A model generated the notes under the pieces. The model did no database searches. It worked only from the letters and a program-made list of their open reading frames with translations, and was not told where the DNA came from. Positions 44,586 through 57,532 of a stretch of DNA of 64,000 bases are shown here, piece by piece. Each line of letters opens with the position of its first letter. The stretch's first letter is position 1. A program made the translations under genes and the position numbers. Source of the DNA: Herbaspirillum rubrisubalbicans (GTDB lineage Bacteria; Pseudomonadota; Gammaproteobacteria; Burkholderiales; Burkholderiaceae_D); assembly GCF_003719195.1 (NCBI RefSeq), contig NZ_CP024996.1, positions 4,340,001 to 4,404,000 of the forward strand, given 5' to 3'.

Positions 44586-45761
44586 TCAATTCATGACATT
44601 CAATTCTTCGGTGCGACGCGGCGGATAGGTCTCCCATTGGCTGCAGCCAGGGCATTGCCAGTAGAACTGGCGCGCCTTGAAGCCGCAATGGCTGCACTGG
44701 TAGCGCGCCAGCTTCTGCGTATAGCCATGCACCAGGGTCTTGACCACGGCCAGCTCGGGACGCACGCTCTGGGGCGCGCTCATCATGCGCGCTTCCAGGA
44801 ACTTGTCCAGGCCCAGCAGCGTGGGAGTACGACGCAATTCGTCGCTCACCAGCACGTTGGCGGCATCGATGCCATCGGCGTCCAGCACGGCCTTGAAGGC
44901 CACTTCCAGCAGGTCGATGGAAGGGGCTTCGGCCAAGTAGGCGCGCAGCAGGTTGATCCCTTCCTGCGGACGCCCCACGGCGATGTAGCCATCCATCAGG
45001 CGCTGCGCCACCAAGGCGGTATGCGGCACGCTCTGGTGCTCGACGCGACGCCAGGTTTCCAGTGCGCCTTCGATGTCGCCCTTGGCGCGCAAGGCGTCGC
45101 CCATCAACATGGTGGCGCGCACGCTCTTGCGGTCGGCAGCCAGGGCTTTCTCCAGCAAGGCCATGGCGGCCTCGGTATTGGTGCGCACCAGTTCATCGGC
45201 GGCCAGTTCGCAATAGAACTGGGCGATCTCGCGCTGGCGGCCGCCGGCGCCGGTGGCTTGCAGGATCTCGGCGGCGGAGATGGCGCGTTCCCATTCCTTC
45301 TCGCGCTGGTAGATTTCCAGCAGGGCACGGCCGGCCTGGGCGCTGTAAGGGGTGTCGATCAACTTGTTGAAGGTTTCTTCAGCGCGGTCCAACAGGCCAG
45401 CCTTCAGATAATCCTGGCCCAGTTCGTAGAGCGCATGGCCTTGATGCTCGGCCGGCAGGTCGGGACGCGCCAGCAGGTTCTGGTGCACGCGGATGGCACG
45501 CTCGGTTTCGCCGCGCCGGCGGAACAGGTTACCCAGGGCAAAATGCAGCTCTACCGTTTCGGGATCCAACTTGACGATTTCGATGAAGGCATCGATGGCC
45601 TTGTCGGGCTGCTCGTTCAACAGGAAATTCAGGCCCTTGAAGTAACCACGCGGCAGGGTGCGCGACTCCGAGAGCAACTGGTTGATATCCACCCGCGCCG
45701 CGATCCATCCCAGGCCGAAGAAGACCGGAATGCCGAGCAACCACCAAAATTCAAATTCCAT
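44586..45761 (-). CDS. lapB: LPS assembly regulator LapB (YciM)
   Basis: The 391-residue protein has an N-terminal membrane anchor (MEFEFWWLLGIPVFFGLGWI). About nine TPR-type repeats follow (for example AIDAFIEIVKLDPETVELHF and LGNLFRRRGETERAIRVHQN). The C-terminal rubredoxin-like metal site is YQCSHCGFKARQFYWQCPGC. LapB controls LpxC degradation through FtsH and so sets LPS amounts. lapA lies directly upstream with a 16-base gap. All expected domains are present. Confidence 0.95.
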   Translation of the reverse strand: MEFEFWWLLGIPVFFGLGWIAARVDINQLLSESRTLPRGYFKGLNFLLNEQPDKAIDAFIEIVKLDPETVELHFALGNLFRRRGETERAIRVHQNLLARPDLPAEHQGHALYELGQDYLKAGLLDRAEETFNKLIDTPYSAQAGRALLEIYQREKEWERAISAAEILQATGAGGRQREIAQFYCELAADELVRTNTEAAMALLEKALAADRKSVRATMLMGDALRAKGDIEGALETWRRVEHQSVPHTALVAQRLMDGYIAVGRPQEGINLLRAYLAEAPSIDLLEVAFKAVLDADGIDAANVLVSDELRRTPTLLGLDKFLEARMMSAPQSVRPELAVVKTLVHGYTQKLARYQCSHCGFKARQFYWQCPGCSQWETYPPRRTEELNVMN

Positions 45762-45777
45762 AAAGAGAGAGGGACAA

Positions 45778-46104
45778 TTAGAGGATGTGCTGGGCGGTAA
45801 TCACGCTGTCAGGCTGGGGCGGCTGGGCCTGCGCCTGGGCGATTTCTTCCTGCTGCTTCTGGATTTGCGACAGCGCCTTCCTGTAGCGCGCAGCTTCCCG
45901 GCGGTGACGCAGCACCAGCGGTGCCATGGCCAGTACACCCAATACGGCGCCGATCACGAAGAAGGCCAGCAGCACCAGCACCAGCGGGTCGCTGCGCTCA
46001 TAGCCGAGGAAGAAATGCAGGGTCACTTCCTGGGTATTGCGCAGCGCGAAGAAAAAGAAGAACACGAACAGGATGGCCGCGATCAATCGGGAGAGTATTT
46101 TCAT
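45778..46104 (-). CDS. lapA: LapA family inner membrane protein
   Basis: The 108-residue protein has two hydrophobic helices (LIAAILFVFFFFFALRN, and LVLVLLAFFVIGAVLGVLAM). EVTLHFFLG lies between them, the LapA/DUF1049 pattern, and a C-terminal coiled-coil-like tail (QIQKQQEEIAQAQAQ) follows. An AAAGGA site seven bases before the ATG at 46104 sets the start. It pairs with LapB in LPS assembly. Confidence 0.92.
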   Translation of the reverse strand: MKILSRLIAAILFVFFFFFALRNTQEVTLHFFLGYERSDPLVLVLLAFFVIGAVLGVLAMAPLVLRHRREAARYRKALSQIQKQQEEIAQAQAQPPQPDSVITAQHIL

Positions 46105-46436
46105 GGCGTAATCCTTTCTGGCGGGTCGTGGTATTGCCCGATGGCGAAGCTGTGCACTGAGCACGAGCGAGCTTGGGTACCGGTTCGCAGCATTATTGCG
46201 CTGGCCGGAAAAATCGCGTCTATTTTGCGCGCTTTCCCGTTCATTCCAGGGCAAATCGGGATTGTACGTGAAAAAAAAACGGCATCCAAAGATGCCGTTC
46301 ATTTTGTTGATCTGCCTTTACACCCGTTCACCTCGCAGTGTGCGAGTGTGCAGCTTTCAACGATTGTTACTGCTCGCGAGCGCAGAAAACTTCATCTGCG
46401 CCCGGCAAGAACTATCTGGTCACAGGCCTAGCCGGG
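46105..46436. other. 332-bp gap between ihfB and lapA with terminator
   Basis: The right part holds the 3' region of ihfB and its terminator (46271-46298). The left part (46105-46270) should hold the lapA-lapB promoter, but no clear -35/-10 pair was seen. No gene is supported. Confidence 0.55.
46271..46298 (-). terminator. intrinsic terminator downstream of ihfB
   Basis: On the minus strand, ACGGCATC and GATGCCGT form an 8-bp stem with loop TTTG. It is followed by a run of nine T. It lies about 140 bases after the ihfB stop and separates the rpsA-ihfB unit from lapA. Confidence 0.88.
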
Positions 46437-46742
46437 TCAATCCTCGCGGATTGGCTGGCCGACCATCGCATCCACGCGCTCGCGCAATTCCTTGCCAGGC
46501 TTGAAGTGGGGCACCCGTTTTTCGGGGACCATCACCTTGTCGCCGGACTTGGGATTGCGGCCGATACGCGGCGGACGGCGGTTGAGCGCGAAGCTGCCAA
46601 AGCCACGGATCTCGATGCGCTGGCCGGTCGCGAGAGCGTCGACCATGGCATCGAGGATGGTTTTGACCGCGTAATCCGCATCCTTGGCAACAAGTTGCGG
46701 ATAACGCTCAGCCAGACGGGCGATCAGCTCCGACTTTGTCAT
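46437..46742 (-). CDS. ihfB: integration host factor subunit beta
   Basis: This 101-residue HU/IHF-family DNA-bending protein shows [40 protein letters not shown] and [20 protein letters not shown]. The conserved Pro at the arm tip ([10 protein letters not shown]) is present. IhfB pairs with IhfA to bend DNA at specific sites. It lies 13 bases after rpsA, the standard arrangement, and a strong terminator follows. Confidence 0.97.
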   Translation of the reverse strand: MTKSELIARLAERYPQLVAKDADYAVKTILDAMVDALATGQRIEIRGFGSFALNRRPPRIGRNPKSGDKVMVPEKRVPHFKPGKELRERVDAMVGQPIRED

Positions 46743-46755
46743 CGTGACCGGAAGA

Positions 46756-48471
46756 TCAGTTCTTGTTGTCGAGCTTGGCCTTCAGCAGCGCGCCCAGGCT
46801 GGTGGTGCCCGAAGCAGCGTTGGAGTCAGCCGACATCTTCTGCATGGCTTCCTGGGTCTCGGCGTTGTCCTTGGCCTTGATCGACAGCTGGATGCTGCGT
46901 GCCTTGCGGTCGATGTTGATGACCAGGGCTTCGACGGAGTCGCCAACCTTCAGGTGGGTACCGGCATCTTCCACGCGGTCGCGGGAGATTTCGGAAGCGC
47001 GCAGGTAGCCTTCGACTTCGTCGGTCAGCTGGATCACGGCGCCCTTGGGCTCAACCGACTTGACGGTACCGGTCACGATCGCACCCTTGTCGTTCAGGGC
47101 AGCGAAGTTGTTGAACGGGTCGCCTTCCAGTTGCTTCACGCCCAGGGAGACGCGCTCGCGTTCCACATCGATGGCCAGCACAACGGCTTCCAGCTCGTCG
47201 CCCTTCTTGAACTTGCGCACGGCTTCTTCGCCAGCTTCGGTCCAGGACAGGTCGGACAGGTGCACCAGGCCGTCGATGTTGCCCGGCAGGCCGATGAACA
47301 CGCCGAAGTCGGTGATCGACTTGATCGAACCCTTGACCTTGTCGCCCTTCTTGTGGCTCATGGCGAAGTCGTCCCACGGGTTCGGCTTGCACTGCTTCAT
47401 GCCCAGGGAGATACGACGACGCTCTTCGTCGATTTCCAGAACCATGACTTCGACTTCGTCGCCCAGCTGGACAACCTTGTTCGGGGCCACGTTCTTGTTG
47501 GTCCAGTCCATTTCGGAGACGTGCACCAGGCCTTCGATGCCTTGTTCGACTTCCACGAATGCACCGTAGTCGGTCAGGTTGGTGACCTTGCCGAACAGGC
47601 GGGTGCCTTGCGGGTAGCGACGCGACAGACCGGTCCACGGATCGTCGCCCAGTTGCTTCACGCCCAGGGAGACGCGGTTCTTCTCTTGATCGTACTTCAA
47701 GACCTTGGCGGTGATCTCTTGGCCAACCGACAGCACTTCCGACGGGTGACGCACGCGACGCCATGCCAGATCGGTGATGTGCAGCAGGCCGTCGATGCCA
47801 CCCAGGTCAACGAACGCACCGTAGTCGGTGATGTTCTTGACGACACCGGTGACGACGGTGCCTTCCTTCAGGGTTTCCATCAGCTTGGCGCGCTCTTCGC
47901 CCATCGAGGCTTCGATCACGGCGCGGCGCGACAGCACCACGTTGTTGCGCTTGCGGTCCAGCTTGATGACCTTGAATTCCAGGGTCTTGCCTTCGAACGG
48001 GGTGGTGTCCTTGACCGGACGGGTGTCGACCAGCGAACCCGGCAGGAAGGCACGGATGCCGTTGGTCAGCACGGTCAGGCCGCCCTTGACCTTGCCATTG
48101 ACGGTACCGGTGACGATCTCGCCGGACTCCATCGCCTTTTCCAGCGAGAGCCACGATGCCAGACGCTTGGCCTTGTCGCGCGACAGGATGGTGTCGCCGA
48201 AACCGTTTTCCAGGGATTCGATCGCAACGGAGATGAAGTCGCCGACGTTGACTTCGACTTCGCCGTTGTCGTTCTTGAATTCTTCAACAGGGATGAAGGC
48301 TTCGGACTTCAGGCCGGCGTTGACGATCACGAAGTTGTGATCCAGGCGCACGACTTCTGCCGAGATGACTTCACCCGAACGCATGTCCTGACGCGACAGC
48401 GATTCTTCGAACAGAGCAGCAAATTCGCTGGAGGTATCAACACCTGCAGCGATAACGGTAGTGGTAGACAT
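46756..48471 (-). CDS. rpsA: 30S ribosomal protein S1
   Basis: The 571-residue protein has six S1 RNA-binding domains. Examples of repeat cores are [20 protein letters not shown] and [21 protein letters not shown]1 lets the 30S subunit bind mRNAs with weak ribosome sites. The ATG at 48471 gives [10 protein letters not shown]; the upstream sequence is A/T-rich with no real Shine-Dalgarno, as known for autoregulated rpsA. Length and order are normal, between cmk and ihfB. Confidence 0.97.
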   Translation of the reverse strand: MSTTTVIAAGVDTSSEFAALFEESLSRQDMRSGEVISAEVVRLDHNFVIVNAGLKSEAFIPVEEFKNDNGEVEVNVGDFISVAIESLENGFGDTILSRDKAKRLASWLSLEKAMESGEIVTGTVNGKVKGGLTVLTNGIRAFLPGSLVDTRPVKDTTPFEGKTLEFKVIKLDRKRNNVVLSRRAVIEASMGEERAKLMETLKEGTVVTGVVKNITDYGAFVDLGGIDGLLHITDLAWRRVRHPSEVLSVGQEITAKVLKYDQEKNRVSLGVKQLGDDPWTGLSRRYPQGTRLFGKVTNLTDYGAFVEVEQGIEGLVHVSEMDWTNKNVAPNKVVQLGDEVEVMVLEIDEERRRISLGMKQCKPNPWDDFAMSHKKGDKVKGSIKSITDFGVFIGLPGNIDGLVHLSDLSWTEAGEEAVRKFKKGDELEAVVLAIDVERERVSLGVKQLEGDPFNNFAALNDKGAIVTGTVKSVEPKGAVIQLTDEVEGYLRASEISRDRVEDAGTHLKVGDSVEALVINIDRKARSIQLSIKAKDNAETQEAMQKMSADSNAASGTTSLGALLKAKLDNKN

Positions 48472-48687
48472 AAAAGAAAGTAAGAAAGATTGGCCGGTAT
48501 CCGTGTGATGCAATCAGGCTGACTTGCACTGCCGTCTTCGTTGCCGCCGACGACATGGGTACTGGGTTAGGTTTATCAACACCCGTCAGACTTTGCATCT
48601 GCCGGGCACCAATGGCACTACGGGTACAACAAGGACTTGCCCATGATGGGTGCTGAAAGTGCCGTTTCAAGCAGCTTGCAACGGATT

Positions 48688-49356
48688 TCAGTGCCCCAGG
48701 GCAGCGTACCAGCTGAGTACCTGCTGCACCGCTTCGTCAGCGGTCATGTCGGATGTATCCAGGTGATATGCGCCCTCCGCAGCCTTCAAGGGGGCCGACG
48801 AGCGATTCATGTCGCGTTCGTCGCGCTCCTTCAAATCTCTGGAGAGGTCTTCGATATTAGCAGAAAAACCCTTGTCAATCAATTGCTTATAGCGCCTTGT
48901 GGCGCGTGCTTCCACACTGGCGGTCAAAAACACCTTCAAACGGGCAGTCGGGAAGATGACCGTACCCATGTCGCGGCCATCGGCCACCAGCCCGGGAGGT
49001 TTCCTGAATGACAACTGCAAGCCATACAAGGCCTGACGCACGGTGATCAGGGCGGCGATCTTGGAGGCGGTATTGCCGACCTCTTCGGCGCGGATGGCCT
49101 GGGTCACGTCTTCATTGGCCAGGAAGATATGGGCACCATCGAAGTGGCAATGCAGGTGCTCGGCCGCCTTGGCCAGGGCGTGCTCATCATTGAGCGCGAT
49201 GCCGCGCCGCAACACGGACAACGCCGTCAAGCGGTACAGCGCGCCCGAATCCAGGTAATGGAAACCCAGTTCGCGGGCCACCTTCTGCGCCACGGTGCCC
49301 TTGCCGGAGGCGGTCGGGCCATCGATGGTGATGACCGGTATCTTTGCTTTTTCCAT
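48688..49356 (-). CDS. cmk: cytidylate kinase
   Basis: The 222-residue enzyme phosphorylates CMP and dCMP. It shows the P-loop [46 protein letters not shown] and the lid [14 protein letters not shown]. Its place between aroA and rpsA is the conserved arrangement. It is separated from rpsA by 216 bases, which probably contain the rpsA leader. Confidence 0.97.
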   Translation of the reverse strand: MEKAKIPVITIDGPTASGKGTVAQKVARELGFHYLDSGALYRLTALSVLRRGIALNDEHALAKAAEHLHCHFDGAHIFLANEDVTQAIRAEEVGNTASKIAALITVRQALYGLQLSFRKPPGLVADGRDMGTVIFPTARLKVFLTASVEARATRRYKQLIDKGFSANIEDLSRDLKERDERDMNRSSAPLKAAEGAYHLDTSDMTADEAVQQVLSWYAALGH

Positions 49357-49413
49357 GGCCTGAACCCTTTATCTGTGAATAATTTAGCGTAATTCCGTTA
49401 AACACAGGGTTTA

Positions 49414-50745
49414 TCAGATCAAGGTTTGTTCGGCAATCTTTTTGAAAACGTCGAAGTAATCCGGGAAGGTCTTGGCCACGCATTTGGGGTCGTTGATGCG
49501 GATACGGTTGCCACGCCGCAATGCACCATCGAGCGCCGCCAGCGAGAAGCACATGGCCATGCGGTGGTCGTCGTAGGTATCGATGGCTGCCGTGCCGATC
49601 TCGGCCGGCGGGGTCACCGTCAAGTAGTCGGCGCCCTCCTCCACTTGCGCCCCGAGCTTGCGCAATTCGGTGGCCATGGCCGCCAGGCGGTCGGTTTCCT
49701 TGACGCGCCAGCTGGCGATATTGCGCAGGGTGCTGGGACCATCGGCATAGAGCGCGGCCACGGCGATGGTCATGGCGGCGTCGGGGATGTGGTTGAAGTC
49801 GGCATCGATGGCTTTGAGGGGCCCATTGGAGGAGGCCTCGATCCAGTTTTCGCCCATGGTGATGGTGGCGCCCATCTTTTCCAGCGCCTCCACGAAACGC
49901 ACGTCGCCCTGGATGCTGTCGCGCCCCACGCCCTCGACCCGCAGCGGGCCACCGGTGATGGCACCGGCCGCCAGGAAATAGGACGCCGACGAAGCATCGC
50001 CCTCGACGTGGATGCTGCCGGGGCTACGGTAATGCTGGCCCGGCTTGATGGTGAACTGTTGCCAGCCATCACGTTCGACCTCGACGCCAAAGCGGCGCAT
50101 CAGGTTCAGGGTGATCTCGATGTAGGGCTTGGAAATGAGCTCACCGACCACCTCGATCTGCATGGCCTCGTCGCGTGCCATCAGCGGGGCGGCCATCAGC
50201 AAGGCGGTCAGGAACTGGCTGGAGACATTGCCGCGCACCTTCATGCGCGAAGACGTCAATTGGCCACGGCGGATATGCAGCGGCGGGTAGCCGGGATTGC
50301 CGGTGTAATCGATGCGCATCCCCACTGCATTCAAGGCATCGACCAGGTCGCCGATGGGCCGCTCATGCATCCGCGGCACGCCATGCAGCGTGTAGTCGCC
50401 GCCCAGCACGGCCAGGGCCGCCGTCAAGGGACGGATGGCAGTACCGGCATTACCCATGAAGAGGTCGGCCTGGTGCACCGGCAGCACGCCGTTGACGCCA
50501 TGCACGATGTAATCCTGGGTGCCTTCGATCTGTTCCCACTTCACGCCCAGGGTCTGCAGGGCCATCAGCATGACCAGAGTATCGTCGGAAGCCAGCAGGT
50601 CGAAGATGCGGGTGGTGCCGCCCGAGAGCGCCGCCAGCAGCAGGATGCGGTTGGAGATGCTCTTGGAACCGGGCAGCTTGACCGTGCCTTGCACATGATG
50701 CACCGGGGCCAGGTCGATATGACGGGGGTAGGAAGCTTGTTTCAT
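49414..50745 (-). CDS. aroA: 3-phosphoshikimate 1-carboxyvinyltransferase (EPSP synthase)
   Basis: The 443-residue enzyme makes EPSP from shikimate-3-phosphate and PEP. It shows [40 protein letters not shown] (the LFLGNAGTAMRPL class I motif), and [15 protein letters not shown]. The class I motif is typical of plant-like, glyphosate-sensitive enzymes, by family knowledge. The start at 50745 ([12 protein letters not shown]) was chosen as the usual form. It follows tyrA in the aromatic cluster. Confidence 0.96.
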   Translation of the reverse strand: MKQASYPRHIDLAPVHHVQGTVKLPGSKSISNRILLLAALSGGTTRIFDLLASDDTLVMLMALQTLGVKWEQIEGTQDYIVHGVNGVLPVHQADLFMGNAGTAIRPLTAALAVLGGDYTLHGVPRMHERPIGDLVDALNAVGMRIDYTGNPGYPPLHIRRGQLTSSRMKVRGNVSSQFLTALLMAAPLMARDEAMQIEVVGELISKPYIEITLNLMRRFGVEVERDGWQQFTIKPGQHYRSPGSIHVEGDASSASYFLAAGAITGGPLRVEGVGRDSIQGDVRFVEALEKMGATITMGENWIEASSNGPLKAIDADFNHIPDAAMTIAVAALYADGPSTLRNIASWRVKETDRLAAMATELRKLGAQVEEGADYLTVTPPAEIGTAAIDTYDDHRMAMCFSLAALDGALRRGNRIRINDPKCVAKTFPDYFDVFKKIAEQTLI

Positions 50746-50826
50746 CTTGGTTGCTTTTCTGTGGATGATTCGGTGGAGCGATCCGGCCGCCCAGGCGGCC
50801 CTCACATCATTGCCGGGAATAAGGGT

Positions 50827-51714
50827 TCAGCAAGCCTTGCGCTCGGCCGCTTCGATGGCCGCCGCCCATTGCAGCCTGGCGTGCTGGGCATTGGCATATA
50901 CCTGCTCGATGGCCGCGCCGTCGCCAGCGGCAATCATCTCCCGGATGCCCTGCAATTGCACCAGGTAAGCGTCGACTTCGGTGAGCAGCGCAGCGCGGTT
51001 GGCCAGGGTGATGTCGCGCCACATCTCCGGCGAGGACGCGGCAATCCGGGTGAAGTCACGAAAACCGCTGGCCGCATACTGGAACAGTGTCTCGGCATGG
51101 GGCTTGGCGGCGATGTCGTCCACCAGCGCAAAGGCCAGCACGTGCGGCAGATGGCTCACCGAGGCGAACACCGCATCATGCTGCTGCGCCGAAAGACGAT
51201 GGATGACCGCACCGCAGGCCCGCCAAGCCGCGGCCACGGTTTCCACATCGGCCTCCGTGTTCTCGGGCAAGGCGGTGATGACCACCTTCTTGCCTTCATA
51301 CAGTTCGGCCAGAGCCGCTTCCGGCCCGTGCTTTTCGCGCCCGGCAATCGGATGGGCCGGAACGAATTGGGCAATGCGTGCACCCAGCGCCTTGCGGGCG
51401 GCGGCCACCACGTCGCTCTTGGTGCTGCCGGCATCGGTGACGATGGCTTGCTCGCCCAGGTGCGGCGCGATCGAGGCGAGGATGGATTCGGTCTGCGCCA
51501 CGGGCGCGGCCACCAGGATCAGGTCGGCGCCGGCCACGGCCGCGGCCACATCGGTGGCGAAGGCATCAATGATGCCCAGTTCGCGTGCCCGCTCCAGGCT
51601 CTGCACGGAACGACCCACGCCGACGATGTGCGCAACCTGACCGGCGCGACGCAGCGCCAGGGCGAACGAGCCGCCGATCAGACCCACACCGAAGATGACG
51701 ACTTTCTTGAACAC
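50827..51714 (-). CDS. tyrA: prephenate dehydrogenase family protein TyrA
   Basis: The 295-residue NAD(P)-dependent enzyme leads prephenate (or arogenate) to tyrosine. It shows FKKVVIFGVGLIGGSFALAL, ILVAAPVAQTESIL, VTDAGSTKSDVV and the PAHPIAGREKHGPEAA motif. The ASVSHLPHVLAFALVD segment is also typical. The GTG at 51714 gives V/M-FKKVVIF as in relatives; a longer GTG start at 51747 exists. The gene lies between pheA and aroA. Confidence 0.93.
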   Translation of the reverse strand: MFKKVVIFGVGLIGGSFALALRRAGQVAHIVGVGRSVQSLERARELGIIDAFATDVAAAVAGADLILVAAPVAQTESILASIAPHLGEQAIVTDAGSTKSDVVAAARKALGARIAQFVPAHPIAGREKHGPEAALAELYEGKKVVITALPENTEADVETVAAAWRACGAVIHRLSAQQHDAVFASVSHLPHVLAFALVDDIAAKPHAETLFQYAASGFRDFTRIAASSPEMWRDITLANRAALLTEVDAYLVQLQGIREMIAAGDGAAIEQVYANAQHARLQWAAAIEAAERKAC

Positions 51715-51753
51715 GTTGGACTCTGCCTTGAAGGATGTCAGGACCACGGGCGC

Positions 51754-52827
51754 TTACAGGCCCAGCGGATAAGAGCCCAGCAGCTTGAAGAAGGCAGCGT
51801 TCTGGCGCAGTTCTTCCAGCGCCTTGGCGACCTTTTCATCTTGCTCATGGCCTTCGAGGTCGACGTAGAAATAGTATTCCCACGCCCCCATGCGGGCCGG
51901 GCGCGATTCGAAGCGCGTCATCGACACCCCATGGCGCGCCAGCGGCGCCAGCAGATTATAGACCGCACCGGCCTTGTTGGGCACCGACAGCACGATGGAA
52001 GTCTGGTCGCGGCCTGAAGGCGCCGTGCGCAGACGGCCGATCACGGCAAAGCGGGTGCGGTTGTGCGGGTCGTCCTGGATGTGGGCATTGACGGTTTGCA
52101 GGCTGTACTTCTGGCCGGCGATCTCGCCGGCTATGGCTGCCACACTATTATCTTCACCTGCCATGCGGGCTGCCTCGGCGTTGGAGGCCACCGCCTGGCG
52201 TTCGATGGCAGGATAATTCATATTGAGCCATGCATTGCACTGAGCCAGGGCCTGCGAGTGGGCACAGATGCGGGTGATGCCCTCCATCTTGCCGCTGGCG
52301 GTCATCAAGCTGTGATGCACTGGAATGGCCACTTCGCCGCTGATGGTCAGGGTGGTCTGCAGCAGCAGGTCCAGGGTGCGATTGATCACGCCTTCGGACG
52401 AATTCTCGATGGGCACCACGCCGAAATCGGCGGTACCGGCTTCGGCATCGCGGAACACTTCATCAATCGAAACGCAGGGCAAGCCCGAGATGGCATGGCC
52501 GAACTGCTGGTACACCGCCTGTTCGCTGAAGGTGCCTTCGGGGCCGAGGTAGGCCACCGTCACGCGCTTTTCCAGCGCACGGCAGGCCGACATCACTTCG
52601 CGGAAGATGGTCTGGATATCGGTGCCCAGCAAGGGACCGGGATTGCGGTCGGCAGCACGGCGCAGCACCTGGGCTTCGCGCTCGGGGCGGAACACCGGGG
52701 CATTGGTCTCGGCCTTGACGTGGCCCACTTCCTGCGCGACGCGGGCGCGCTGGTTCAGCAGGTCGAGGATCTGCGCATCGATAGCATCGATCTTCTGGCG
52801 CAGGGGCAGCAACTTGTCGTCACTCAT
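51754..52827 (-). CDS. pheA: bifunctional chorismate mutase/prephenate dehydratase PheA
   Basis: The 357-residue P-protein has a chorismate mutase domain (1-90, LLPLRQKIDAIDAQILDLLN), then prephenate dehydratase (VTVAYLGPEGTFSEQAV, IPVHHSLM, RTRFAVIGRL). A C-terminal ACT domain follows (TSIVLSVPNKAGAVYNLLAP, and the Phe-binding ESRP motif). The ACT domain implies feedback control by phenylalanine. hisC2, which often follows pheA in betaproteobacteria, is absent; tyrA comes next. Confidence 0.96.
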   Translation of the reverse strand: MSDDKLLPLRQKIDAIDAQILDLLNQRARVAQEVGHVKAETNAPVFRPEREAQVLRRAADRNPGPLLGTDIQTIFREVMSACRALEKRVTVAYLGPEGTFSEQAVYQQFGHAISGLPCVSIDEVFRDAEAGTADFGVVPIENSSEGVINRTLDLLLQTTLTISGEVAIPVHHSLMTASGKMEGITRICAHSQALAQCNAWLNMNYPAIERQAVASNAEAARMAGEDNSVAAIAGEIAGQKYSLQTVNAHIQDDPHNRTRFAVIGRLRTAPSGRDQTSIVLSVPNKAGAVYNLLAPLARHGVSMTRFESRPARMGAWEYYFYVDLEGHEQDEKVAKALEELRQNAAFFKLLGSYPLGL

Positions 52828-52957
52828 CTTGCTCTTTCAGTATCTGCACGCCGCAGCCCGGCGCAAAGACCGGCCTGCGGCGCTGTTTGGCGTGGCGTTG
52901 GCAGGGCGTGGCAGAAGACCAGCACCGCACGGGCAACGCGCCCGGGGAGGTACAGCC

Positions 52958-54085
52958 TCAGCCGTGCTGCCGTTCGAAGTCTTTCAGGTAATCGACCAGG
53001 GCCTGTACGCCCTCGATCGGCATCGCGTTGTAGATCGATGCTCGCATACCGCCGACCGACTTGTGGCCTTTCAGCTGCAGCAGGCCGCGCTCTTTGGCGC
53101 CGGCCAGGAAGGTGTCATTGAGCGACTCGTCGCGCAGGAAGAACGGCACGTTCATGCGGGAACGGCAATCCGCTGCGATCCGGTTGCTGTAGAAATCGGT
53201 GCTGTCCAGGTAGCCGTAGAGCAGCTCGGCCTTGGCGATGTTGCGCGCTTCCAGCGCAGCCACGCCACCCTGGCGCTTGATCCACTGGAACACCAGGCCG
53301 GCGATGTAGATCGCATAGGTCGGCGGGGTGTTGTACATGGAGTCGTGGTCGGCCACGGTCTTCCAGTCGAAGGCCGAGGGGCAGAACGGCAGTGCGTGAC
53401 CCAGCAGGTCTTCGCGCACGATGACGATAGTCACACCGGCCGGGCCGATGTTCTTCTGGGCGCCGCCGTAGATGACGCCATATTTCGACACATCCACCTC
53501 GCGTGAGAGGATGTGCGAGGACATGTCGGCCACCAGCGGTGCGCCGTCGGTGTCGGCAGCGACCTCGGGGGTGTACTGGTATTCGACGCCGTCGATGGTC
53601 TCGTTGCTGCAGATATGCACATAGGCCGCATTGCGCGAGAGCTTCCAGTCAGCGCGCGCCGGGATGCTGGCGAACTTGCGGTCGGCCGAGGAGGCCGCCA
53701 CGTTCACAGTGCAGTAGCGCCCCGCTTCCTTGATCGACTTGGTCGACCAGGAACCGGTGTTGATGTAGTCGGCCACACCGGCTTCATGCTTTCCTGCGGG
53801 CGAACGCAACGCCGCCAGGTTCATCGGGATGATGGCGTTCTCGGCGATGGCCCCGCCCTGCAGGAACAGCACCTTGTAGTTGGAAGGAATGTTCATCAGC
53901 GCGCGCACGTCAGCCAGCGCGGCCTCGATGATGGACATGTATTCCTTGCCGCGATGGCTCATCTCCATGACCGACATGCCACTGCCATGCCAGTCCAGCA
54001 TCTCGTCGGCTGCCTGTTGCAGCACTTCCTTGGGCAATACCGCCGGACCGGCGGAAAAGTTATAGACCATTTCTGCGTTCGCCAT
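52958..54085 (-). CDS. serC: phosphoserine aminotransferase
   Basis: The 375-residue PLP enzyme makes phosphoserine from 3-phosphohydroxypyruvate. It shows [33 protein letters not shown], and the PLP-lysine segment [18 protein letters not shown]. The family C-terminal [18 protein letters not shown] is also present. The start could be 54085 ([10 protein letters not shown]) or 54070 (MVYNFSAG); neither has a clear ribosome site. It lies directly after gyrA and before pheA. Confidence 0.95.
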   Translation of the reverse strand: MANAEMVYNFSAGPAVLPKEVLQQAADEMLDWHGSGMSVMEMSHRGKEYMSIIEAALADVRALMNIPSNYKVLFLQGGAIAENAIIPMNLAALRSPAGKHEAGVADYINTGSWSTKSIKEAGRYCTVNVAASSADRKFASIPARADWKLSRNAAYVHICSNETIDGVEYQYTPEVAADTDGAPLVADMSSHILSREVDVSKYGVIYGGAQKNIGPAGVTIVIVREDLLGHALPFCPSAFDWKTVADHDSMYNTPPTYAIYIAGLVFQWIKRQGGVAALEARNIAKAELLYGYLDSTDFYSNRIAADCRSRMNVPFFLRDESLNDTFLAGAKERGLLQLKGHKSVGGMRASIYNAMPIEGVQALVDYLKDFERQHG

Positions 54086-54128
54086 CAAAAAAGGCGGCAG
54101 GCGCGTTGCCCACCGCCCTGGACTTGCT

Positions 54129-56774
<2,646 letters not shown>

Positions 56775-57532
56775 TGGAGAGTCGAAAGATGTTTCCCGGC
56801 CAGAAAAGCGTGCCGGGCGGGCGTGGCCCTTGGACTGATCAGAACGGTGCATTCTAGCACGCCAAGAAGGTCAAAAGCCCGTCAAACGCCCTCATCGCCC
56901 CGGCAACGGCTCGCTTCGGGCTGCAGCAGCATCGCGACAAAGGCTGGCAATGCAGTCCCAGCATGTGAGAGTGGCAGGCCGTGCGCGACGACTCGCTATA
57001 TATATTAGAGGCGACAAGCTGCCAGCCCGAGAGGACAAGCTGCACATGGGCAACTAAGGCGCGCACTGTCCGGCATCGATTTCCCGAGCTCTCGGAGCGA
57101 TAACAAAGTGCAAATGAGTGGAAATTTTTATGCACGGCATTTTCTTTTCTCCGCCATCAGGAAAAACATGAGGCCAGTGCAACGCACAATGCCGCAGAGA
57201 AAATGGCAACTACTTGCCGACGTGAAAATGAGCGAACCGTATGAAATATAAGGATTTTCTTGAAAAAACCCGGCTTTTTTCTGCTGCAACGGAACAAAAA
57301 CAGCCCGAAAATATCCCGTTGCGAAGAAACAACACAGTCCCAAAAACGTTGTCTGGACCAATTGGCAAGCATCGCTGAAGGGCAATCCGTGTGGCAGAAT
57401 GGCGGCTAAGTTCATTACTAGCCCCATGGAACAAGGGCCAGTGACGACCTGAACACATGATATTATTCATTTTTTGATGTCGTAATCTTGTAGCGCAGTT
57501 TATCTGCGGATATCTCACCCGAGAGGAGAAAC
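56775..57532. other. 758-bp divergent region between gyrA and ompA
   Basis: No gene is supported. The left part, near gyrA, has a TATATATATTA element at about 56997-57007 that may be part of the gyrA promoter. The right half, from 57110, is markedly AT-rich with A and T runs, fitting regulatory DNA for ompA. The ompA leader contains a CGCAG/CTGCG stem (57494-57508), then a GAGAGGAG site at 57521-57528. Confidence 0.6.

Noticed and set aside
43071..45800. 909-codon plus-strand open frame opposite ugd and lapB
   Set aside because: It covers three well-supported minus-strand genes and its translation is His/Gly/Gln-rich without any domain. It is a by-product of codon bias.
46744..48483. 579-codon plus-strand open frame opposite rpsA
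   Set aside because: It is antisense to the S1 repeats and shows a repeat pattern that only mirrors the S1 domains.
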